The notes beneath the pieces are model-generated. The model was not told where the DNA came from and made no database searches. It saw only the letters and a program-made list of their open reading frames with translations. 64,000 nt of DNA from Thermomucor indicae-seudaticae (taxonomy: Eukaryota > Mucoromycota > Mucoromycetes > Mucorales > Lichtheimiaceae): positions 1 to 64,000 of the forward strand of contig JSYX01000027.1 of NCBI GenBank assembly GCA_000787465.1, in the 5' to 3' direction. Position 1 is the stretch's first letter. Every line of letters starts with the position of its first letter. The translations under genes were made by a program, and so were the position numbers. This document shows, one piece after another, positions 55,673 through 64,000 of this stretch.

Positions 55673-56375
55673 TACAGACATCCCCCGATTTTTCAGCCTC
55701 GGTTTTTCTACGGCGTCGCACTTCTCAGCTTTCTTCAATATGAATCCGCTGAAAACTTCTAAAAATTTTTAATTCCTCGCTTCCTTCAATTTTTCTGTCA
55801 GGAAAATGATCCGGAAAATATCGGAGTTCACATATAACCAATTTGGCTCCTTTCTTTGATTTTTTTGATGTGCCACTTTGAGTATTTTCTTTGTACTTGC
55901 GTCCCGACATTTAGATATTGACCTCTCGTCTGGTGCTTTCGGGATATTGGATTATTTCTTTGCGCACTAGGCTAGCTGTATGTCTGTCATATGGGGCTCC
56001 TTTGCTGCTCTCTGGACCGATAATCCTCGCTGACACTCGCTGAGCTTAACATATTTCTTTAGCGTAGCCTTTTCAGTGAAGTGTTGAATAAAAGCAGTTT
56101 ACATCGACGGAACAAAGCAGCTTTATTCATATATTTGCGAAATTGCTCAAAGGAACCTCCGTTTACTTTCCAGATTATTCCTACAGATTTTTACCGCAGA
56201 TAACACCAACATATTAGGAAGGCTTTTGTTACCTGGAAAGTGCCAGAATCGCAACTTACTTCGATGCCGCTTTAACGTCCTTCCATGTTCCTGATTTCCT
56301 GATTTTTTCAGCGCTCGTATTTTTCTGGTTTGGCGGAGGAAGATCCGCGGCGGAAAAAAGCGGAGGATGACTGTA
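55673..56375. mobile_element. 0.7-kb non-autonomous pogo-like element
   Basis: The left end TACAGACATCCCCCGATTTT (from 55673) and the right end, read on the minus strand from 56375 as TACAGTCATCCTCCGCTTTT, are matching inverted repeats that continue with C/T-rich, CGG-containing sequence for about 45 bp. TA flanks both sides. Inside, a minus-strand frame (55910-55725, MSGRKYKENTQSGTSKKSKK then KLVICEL) might be the start of a transposase helix-turn-helix domain, so this could be a deletion derivative. It lies 146 bp from the larger element and has different ends. Confidence 0.7.
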
Positions 56376-56699
56376 CACTGTCTCGTAATGTTGCCTATTA
56401 CGCGAAAGAAGCGCCTTCTATAGGAAGTAACATAAATACTATGATAGGGACCTGTCCGAGAACTCCATTCCTCAAAAAATGACGATATAGACCGAATGGA
56501 GCATAGTCAAAGCCATCTTATTACACTCCTTAAGCAAATGAACATCCGTGGACACATCTATAACATTTATTTTATGGATAGACCCAAGAAGCCTGCAAAG
56601 CAATATCCTTTTCTTCGGTTAATCAAACAGAATTTCAAAAATAATTGCAGAGCTCGGAGTTTTGCCCTTTCTGTATGACGGGAGCTTGATTTCCGTTAT

Positions 56700-58180
56700 A
56701 GGTCTCTCATTTTCCTTTTCCCTTTGTCGGCGTTTCTCGATATTCTCTACTCGTTGCAACGCTCCGCTTCCAAACCAAGATCAAGTGTTTCTGGGTCACT
56801 CCGGCAAAGAGCTCAAGTAGTCTGTTTCGAAGTGACAATTCCGTTTCACCCACTACAGCATTATGGGCGACTTGGTTTTTCACGAGAACCTCGATGCGGT
56901 CGATGGGCTCCAATTGGTAACAATACGGAAGTGTCTTTTGGACTCTGCGACTCCTCGCACACGTGATCTCGTCGGAGATGACCTTGCTGTCCCCCTGAAA
57001 GGGTTCTTGACATGATCAAGTAATTATCGTTTTTCCGCTTTTTGCGTTGACCGCAAGGGGAAATCTTAACACCTTTTGGAGAACCGGTCCGAAATATCTG
57101 TACGCTGTCCGCCGAAGTGGGCGCTGGATTGTCCTTGCGTACGTGATACTTAGCTTTGTCCATATGGATGACGCATTGTCCATATCTATCCTTAAGTGTA
57201 TCGCATAAGTTTGTGAATACCCATTCGAAAATTTATGCAGTAAAATTTCCGTGGTAGACATGAAAGTGCGGGTAAATGCTGGCTTGGCGAAAGACAATCT
57301 GGGACGATACCTCAAAACTTGTTATATGTGGCTAGACGGCCTTGCCAACAGGCATGCGGCCTCGTACACCTCCCGTCAGCGGCCATAATGAGAATGCTAT
57401 TTGTGACACGGTCAGCGTTCAACTTGTTATAATGTCGGAACACAACAAAGGCACTAAACATGACCAGTGTAGAACTATGGCCGCCTTCTTTGACAATAAC
57501 GCCATTTGGGACCCACGTACAGCGAGTGTGATTGAAGTATTTGTTATGGTTTGATTTGTTGTCTGTTAGTGAGATGAGGTAACCGACAATAGGTTCGTTG
57601 AGACTCTGCGTGGTTTATTGGTTAAAGAACTGGAGATTGCGGGGGCTCTTGGGTCGGGATTAAGTATATGTGATGACGTAGACGGTAATACGTATATGTT
57701 GTGGATGTGTACGTGCGTGTGACAATGATTATGGTATACGTGGTTATATGTGAAGTATGTCAGAATACGACATTGATGGTCACGGTGGCAGTAGGACTCG
57801 TCCAGAAAAACTTCTGCAAGCTACGCAGGCTGTTGCTGTTCCGATTCGCTAACTTTGCTTACACGTGCAAGTAACGGTAGGCTACGGTTTGAACAGCGTC
57901 ATACAGGATACTCTGGAGCGTACCCTTGCCGTATGTAAAACTTAGGTTTTTCAAATAATGGTGGACTCTTCTGCGGGAAACATCGTACCCCATCGTTTTA
58001 AGTCCAGCGCCGACGATTCTCGAGGTGAGCGTTTCGCCTTTTTCCTCGGCGCTGATGACGATTTCTCCAGTTGCTGCGTCTAGTTGTGGTGAATAACTTC
58101 AACAGCTTTGGGTGGTTTTTGTTGACAGCCGGAAGTTTACTTACTGTGGTAAACACAACAATAAACGGTTGCCAATGGTG
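56700..58180 (-). pseudogene. Tc1/mariner-like DDE transposase relic
   Basis: Read on the minus strand, pieces appear in the family's order but in changing frames. A helix-turn-helix or winged-helix part (about 58060-57860) reads LTSRIVGAGLKTMGYDVS, RRRVHHYLKNLSFTYGKG. Then CTWVPNGVIVKEGG (about 57510) matches the W.P.G block. A DDE core part (about 57250-57110) reads DVYHGNFTA..IFEWVF and GQCVIHMDKAKYHVRKDNP, with the second catalytic Asp in HMD. The tail (about 56913-56707) is degraded. Frameshifts and stops show that it is dead. Confidence 0.65.
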
Positions 58181-58271
58181 CAATACCCGTAAAAAAGTAT
58201 ACCCTGGTGAGCAGATCAGACTGGTTATGTCTCAGATACCAGATTGAACCCAAATAGATACAGACACCCAG

Positions 58272-58542
58272 CTAGGGCTCCGAAGGGACCGGGCCGGGCT
58301 GGGCCATTGAATTGGGCAACTGGGCCGGGCCGAATCTGGGCCCGACCTCGGCCCAGGCCCGGATAAAGAGCATCACATAGCAATCACTTAGCAGAAAAGA
58401 CTTTGTGGGCTATGCAAAGTAAACGACTTCTCAAGAATCTACAGTGCGCCTTAGGGCTCCTAACTGGGCTGGGCGGCCCAGATCCAGCAGACTATCTGGG
58501 CTAACTGGGCCTGGGCCGCCCAGCCCCAGTTAGGAGCCCTAG
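58272..58542. mobile_element. GGGCC-rich hairpin MITE, ~270 bp
   Basis: It begins CTAGGGCTCC (58272) and ends GGAGCCCTAG (58542), a perfect 10-bp outer inverted repeat. An inner copy of the end (TAGGGCTCCTAACTGGG from 58452) pairs with the right end over about 30 bases, so the right third alone (58452-58541) folds into a near-perfect hairpin. The body alternates GGGCC, GGGCTGGGCC and GGCCCGG. There is no coding capacity and no clear target duplication. Confidence 0.7.
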
Positions 58543-58807
58543 TTCAACCATTTTTGCTACCCTAACCTTACCGAGTCCACCTGGGACTCGACTCGATAGT
58601 CGCGATAAAAACATACGTTCTGTTCTCTCTCTTCTCTCTACTTTGCCTTTTGTCTCTTCATTTTTTCGTCTTCAGTTATACCGTAGACATTTAACAAAGC
58701 TCTAATCCTTTAAACCTCAGTCTCCCGTTATATAACTGGTCGTGAAGGAGGAAAAAGAGAAGCACAATGCTTTAATGTGATAATTACATTATGTAGTTTC
58801 ATCTTTG

Positions 58808-61800
58808 CTACTGCTGCTGTTGTTGTCGTTTTTCTTCTTGAGCTAGCTTAATTAAATCATCCAGTCGTTTTCGAATATCCAACATTTCAAATTGCTTTGA
58901 CGGCGCGGTAACGCATTTAGCACACATCGAGGCTCGTGTCAAATACTCCAGACGTTTATCGATTGATATCGGAATACTGTGAAAGAAAAACGACTATTCA
59001 GTACCTCTCTGTTCCTCGTACGCGAAGCTGACCCATTGTATGGACTACTACTTACTCCGCTCTTCCTAATATCTCCAAAACTTGAGCCGCCTCATCAAAC
59101 CGGTTATTTAAGCGGTAATAATCAGCCAAAAGCTCGCAGCGCACATAGTCAGCTGGCGGTCGCTTTAGAAACCTCTCAATGTTCGGAGGATTCATCTATA
59201 CATAGTACTTTAGCGCCCACGTTCTATCACTACCTCCCAAGATCATGTCCCCACACCAACCTTGATTAATTCATCTCCCAATGAATTCTCCAAGAACTTT
59301 TCATAAATATAGTACTGGAATGCAAAGTCTTCTACACCGAATGCCTGCTGGAACAGTTGATCTTTTTGTGCAGCCGATACTATATAGCGCGAATGAGACA
59401 AAAAAGGCAAGCGGAAGGGGATTGACGAATATAATGCAGGCTTACCAGTAATTGATGATGCAGAGGATGGTGATATGGCTTCTTTTAACAGATGAAATAC
59501 GATGTCATAAAAAGGCTGTTTGGTCTGGAAAACTTCAGCACGCGGGTCTCCAGCAGGACAACCATCTTCGATATACACGTTGGTCATTAGATGTGGATCT
59601 CGTGCTCGAGCACAAGCTAATGCCAAGTCGGCAGCTTGTGCAAAGTGCTTCTGACTCGTCAATTCATCGACAATCTTTTTAAGTTTCGTCAGTGACAGTT
59701 GACCTGCGCTCCGTTTCAATAGCTTGAGTCCTTCTTGAAGGTCTTTTGGTGACGATGTAGTAGCCGAAGACGAAATAAGCTTCATGGCTCGATAAAGCAG
59801 CACTTCAGATGCGTTACAAAAAGATCCACATCGAGCCTCCAAGATATCCATGACAACATCAATATTGTTATATTTCGTCACGTTGTCGTCAATGATCCCT
59901 TGCGCAAGGTCGCTGCAGAGCGCTTGTCCTGCAACTGTTGTCAGAAGATCCTTGAATGTGGAATTCTCGAATCTTGCCTGTGCTTCAGGTTTCAAGCTGT
60001 ATTATGCCAACGGTCGGTTTAGTCACTGTTTTACTTCACCTCCAAGCAAGTAAGCAAGAAAAAGCCATTTTTTACCTTGAAACGACCTTTGAAACATCGC
60101 TATCCAAGAGGTATAATATAAAGGAAATCGCTTCCGTGATCAGGACGGCGATATGATATAGTTGCCTTAATGAATGCTCTTCCGGTGTGCGTGGTTGGGT
60201 TTGTGGGTAAACTGCTACATTTCTTTCCAAAAACAAGTTTCCAGTCATCAGCAACACGCGTTTCCCTTCTGCTAACAAGTACATGTAGGAAACTTACAGA
60301 TCCATGAAACTTTGTAGTTTTCTGAGGGTTTGCTGTATCGCCAACATCCTATCTCGTGGCACTGTGTTTGAATATTGTATCTTTCCTCCTTGTACACTAA
60401 AAATCCCGAAGCCAATATCTAGTAACTTGTTCTTTTACGCAAAAATGCGACTAACTTACGTCTTGATAACAATCTTTCGCGTCCATAACGGTTCAATTAA
60501 ACGATAAATAAACAGAGCCAGACCATCATGTCTGCTGCTAAAAGTCGTTTCTCCGCCATTACCACGGAAGTCAGACGGCGCTTGCCCCAAAGTCTCTAGG
60601 AGGCGTGTAGCACCTTTTGCAACTTCAAGAGATACCGGTGCACTTGCTTGCACTTTAAAACCAAAGGCGTTAGTGTCAGCGTCTCCATGCATTAAACCAA
60701 CTACTTACATTCGAAACCCGTATGTATCGTGCTGGCGCTGCAAATGATATTGAAGCACAAAGCGCAAGAATGAACGAATCCAAAAAGTGAGAAAAAGCTT
60801 TCATAATCCACTGCTTGGGCGGCAACGTCGGCGCCAGTGCCCGTCAAAAGATTCTGTAGCATATCCACTGGGCGTTGCTTCGTTACAATATGCATTCCAT
60901 AGGTGGTGAATATCAGAAAGTGGCGTGCGGGATCGGACAACTGAGATGTAAGATCGTTCAGCTTAAAGGGCATGCCTTTCATCTCTGCAATAGATATAAC
61001 ACGTCCATGAACTTGTTCGCGGTTTGTGAATTCAGGAAATCCTTCTCTAGCGCCCTAAACTAGCTTGTCAGTTCCTACTGATGTTTGCCTTATGAAATAA
61101 TGTGATGTAACCTGGGTTACGATGCGTCCAATATTGGGGCATGCTGTGACTAAACTCTGCTTCTCGTTGGCTTCTTCTACTAGAAGCAGAACAGCATTGT
61201 TGTAGAACGACTTGACTAGAGTTGACTTTTGAGAAAGATTGGGTGGTCCTCGCACGTGTACAAGTTCCAGAGTGATCGGGACCAGTTTGTCTGTGTTCGC
61301 TGTCGCAGATGTTTTCTGATGCGTAAAATAGAGTCGGCAACCGGTGGAAGTAACGGCTACAAGCTGATATGATTTAGCCTCGGCAGGGGAAGTTGGATGG
61401 ATAGAAAGAATACGAATTTCGTTATTGTCTAGTAAAGCTGCCGACCGATACATGATACGGGCAGTGGCGGCAATGTTTGTGCACTTGTACACATTGGTGT
61501 ATGTATTGCCGTCATCGCCCAGGTAGGTTACCTTCCGCCCATTTGAGGGTAAGCGTTCGAACGTTTACTACCGCGCCATCCTGATGACCGGAAACAATTT
61601 ACCTGGATTGCAGAGCTCTTGAACAGTTGATAAAATACGCGTCCGTCTTCGCTGACAGCAATGTATATACATGGATCTTAAGCGCAATATATATTAGTAT
61701 AGGATTGTTTACCGATAAAGTTCAGAAAGTAATTTATACCATGCGACACACTTAGGAAAGAAGTAAAGCTCGAGATCGGCGGTCGAAGCTGTTTTGAGCA

Positions 61801-62682
61801 TCTACTTGTAAACCAGCCTTCTTCTCTCTAATACAGCAAAACGGTTAGAAACCTTCCTTCGTTGTTTCTCCATTCAAACATATTTACTCTATAAGAGAGT
61901 TCCCAGACGTTTCCGGTATTGCTCAGCATAAATATACGCCCGTTCTTTGTTCCAATAATGGTATTCATCATTTCGCCAGAAGCCGAGGTGAATATTTCGG
62001 TCCGGTAGAACGTCAAGTTGGTCCTATCAGCAGCCGGATGCTCCCGTTTGAATGCAATCGCAATCACGTTGATTTGCATGGTGGTGGCGACGACCAAGAC
62101 GTGCGTAATACTTGGATTGAAAACATCTGCTTTCGGGGGCACCAGCCCAATGCCGACGATCGGTGCCGTATCTTCGTAGGTATCAATATCCTTCTTCTCT
62201 ACATAGTCCCACAGGTACAGACGGTTTTCAACAACGAAATAAGCTCTGTTGATGTCTGGTAATATGCCAGCAGCGTCCGTCGGTTTCCCTATATACATGT
62301 CAGCGAATTGTGGTGTGAATGGGTGGAAATGCAGGCGCACTCAGAATGGAACAGAAAGAGAGAGAGAGAAATACACACATTTTTGGATTTGTTCAATGGC
62401 AAGCGGTGGCATGGTGAACGAGAGTTTTGGAAGGATCGGCTGAACCGCGCGTCGTGCAGGCTGTTCGTAGAAAGAGGAACTCGATGCTTTTATTGAGAAA
62501 AAAGAAATGAGCCAAGAACACGTAACCGTTCGCATTGGTTAACTCCATTTCGTAGACCAAAGCTTACTGGTAAAAGTGTCTCCAATGTCTGGCGTACGAG
62601 CATCGAGGATTGCTGTGCTTTCCAGCGTCGCTGTCGCGTTGCTCGCAAGCCTGACAGTTTCCTCGGGGCATATATGATCCAT
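58808..62682 (-). CDS. Nucleoporin Nup155/Nup170 (inner ring)
   Basis: Large multi-exon gene from MDHICPEETVRLASNA (62682) to a poly-Gln end (58808). The N-terminal beta-propeller part shows LPPLAIEQIQKC-like text, FADMYIGKPTDAAGILPDI, NRLYLWDYVEKKDIDTYED, GIGLVPPKADVFNPSI, EIFTSASGEMMNTI and GTKNGRIFMLS. The mid part has IMYRSAALLDNNE and ACPNIGRIVTQ. The alpha-solenoid has EAQARFENSTFKDLLTT, CNASEVLLYRAMKLI, KDLQEGLKLLKRSAGQL and FQYYIYEKFLENSLGDELI. These blocks are those of Nup155/Nup170/Nup157, scaffold proteins of the nuclear pore inner ring. The ATG at 62682 is the first in the frame leading into conserved sequence. Confidence 0.94.
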
Positions 62683-62877
62683 ATTTGTTTTCTCTCGAAG
62701 CAGCTCAAAGTGTATATTCCTAGAAAGTAAGGTAAGACGGGCGATCCACGTATCGATGATATCTGGATCCAATGTGTGTGCCTGATCGTGTACTTACGCG
62801 ATTAGGGTAAAAGTTTCTTTGACAAAGTACTCAAGGCGCGCGAACAGACTCCGGCTTTACAGAAAGCAGTCACTGCA

Positions 62878-63114
62878 ATGCATACTCTTGTAAGTCCTTA
62901 CGGATGCGGATCTGATCCGCTTTTTCCGTCCTTCAACCCAGACAGTAGCGTATACCAGACATCACTGACTAGCCGCCTTTATAAGGTACTTCTTAAAACA
63001 GGATCCACAAGGAGAAGGGCCTCAAAGATTGCGGAAGGGGTCAATGCTCCAGACAAGGAGACTCAGCTTATGATGGACGAACAAAAGGTTGGGTCACAGT
63101 ACACACAGTGGTAA
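62878..63114 (+). CDS. Possible 78-aa gene between NUP155 and ITPA
   Basis: The frame starts MHTLVSPYGCGSDPLF and ends KVGSQYTQW, with YQTSLTSRLYKVLLKTG and a basic TRRRASKIAEG segment. A perfect GTAAGT follows the fourth codon and a CAG acceptor lies 52 nt on, but splicing them gives the wrong phase, so either the continuous frame is used or there is an unseen 5' exon. It is divergent from NUP155 and convergent with ITPA. No family recognised. Confidence 0.38.
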   Translation: MHTLVSPYGCGSDPLFPSFNPDSSVYQTSLTSRLYKVLLKTGSTRRRASKIAEGVNAPDKETQLMMDEQKVGSQYTQW

Positions 63115-63176
63115 CCAGTAAGTGTACTGTCTAACTCTTTATACATTTTATCCTATATGCAGTATAAATACAAGGT

Positions 63177-64000
63177 CTATTGCAGTGATTGAAGGTATGA
63201 TTTCAGTTTCTCTAGAGCTCGGAACCGATGAGAAATGCTATTCTTGACTTCTTTAGGCATCTCAGCATATCTTGTTCATAGATAGATTAGTTAGGTTCCA
63301 CTGTTTACTCCAAAAAAAAAAGATTCTGTTCACTTACGTTTGATCAAATCCGTCAGGCTGAAAGATGGCATCCCAACCAAATACGGGAGGACCGCGTGGA
63401 GGTACCACTTTCCCCTCTGTGATGCCTTCAAAAATAACAGGTTCGTGACCTGGACCTGCACAATAAGCAAAAGTACAAAGCGCATATGCCGAATTGTCAT
63501 TGAATCCAGCAAGCATTTTGTTCAGGCCGTCGTGACCAAGCGATTCCAGGAACCATTTGCTACAACGAAAAGTCAGTCAGGCCCATGAGGACATACGCAC
63601 TTGTTACTTTTGTCCTGCTCACATGTAGGGTCCTGGAAGGCCATTCATGGCTTTAAAGCACAGACAAGTGTCTTCTGTAATGCAAGGGCCTTTCAACTAC
63701 AGAGAAAAAAAAATGGAGTCAACTTAACAAACATTCAAAACTTCTTTTTTACATTGCGACCGCTTACGATCTCGGCAGCTTGTCGGCATTTCGCTTTAGC
63801 AATGTCTTGAGTCGTGCCTTGTAGTTCGGGTACTAACATATCGGACGCATTTTAGTCTTATATCCTGTCAGAACGTGTCCTTGTAGGTAGATCGGTCATT
63901 ACAGTCAACTTTGTGCGATTCAACATCGATCGTTCCGGCCAAAATGGCTTGCACTTCAGCCAACTTGTTCTTGTTGCTCGTAACAAAGACTAAAACATAG
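63177..64000 (-). CDS. Inosine triphosphate pyrophosphatase (HAM1/ITPA), 5' end beyond right edge
   Basis: Read from the right edge: [19 protein letters not shown] (substrate-binding SNK.KL), then [92 protein letters not shown] and [11 protein letters not shown], ending LQSLQ at 63177. All are signature blocks of the Ham1/ITPA family, which hydrolyses ITP, dITP and XTP to monophosphates and cleans the nucleotide pool in the cytosol. At least four introns. The start codon lies just outside the window; only the first few residues are missing. Confidence 0.95.

Overview
The window is nuclear DNA of a filamentous fungus. Genes lie on both strands and are split by many short introns (about 45-75 nt, GT...AG, often with a CTAAC/CTAAT-type branch site). 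Codon and protein style and the transposon remnants fit an early-diverging fungus, most likely Mucoromycota/Mucorales; that placement is inference. No rRNA, convincing tRNA gene or CRISPR array was seen. Where I worked out all exons (cytochrome b2, PUF60, urease, IMP1, CAP-Gly protein, the 339-aa membrane protein) the summed lengths are whole codons, which supports those models.

Left part (1-14.6 kb): a SPATA20/SSP411-like thioredoxin-fold protein running off the left edge, a cytochrome b5-fused FMN lactate dehydrogenase (cytochrome b2 type), an acyl-CoA carboxylase carboxyltransferase, the splicing factor PUF60 and a full-length urease. A gene-poor stretch follows (14.7-20.6 kb) with decayed ORFs, an inverted repeat, a diverged tandem repeat and a 48-codon gene with its own TATA box.

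Middle part (20.6-51.8 kb): a Ser-rich small protein, a type I membrane protein, a RluA/Pus9-type pseudouridine synthase, a NIPA-type Mg transporter, a large mucin-like surface protein with 93-bp coding repeats, a germ-cell-less-like BTB protein, a CAP-Gly coiled-coil protein, a PAK/Ste20 kinase, hexokinase, mitochondrial inner membrane protease 1, an orphan mitochondrial protein, a mitochondrial dicarboxylate carrier, a twin ABC ATPase, an aspartic-peptidase-like protein lacking its second catalytic Asp, and an Nta1-type N-terminal amidase.

Right part (51.8-64 kb): a transposon graveyard of about 7 kb. It holds a 2.9-kb pogo/Tigger-like element with TA duplications and triple-repeat termini, a 0.7-kb non-autonomous relative, a Tc1/mariner-like transposase relic and a GGGCC-rich hairpin MITE. 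Then come the nucleoporin Nup155/Nup170 and inosine triphosphatase (partial, right edge).

The genes are ordinary housekeeping and signalling genes, not a pathway cluster; several (IMP1, the carrier, the ABC ATPase, the orphan 215-aa protein) are probably mitochondrial. The most notable points are three GC-AG introns sharing the same GCAAGT donor, the predicted dead aspartic peptidase, and the well-preserved pogo-like termini.
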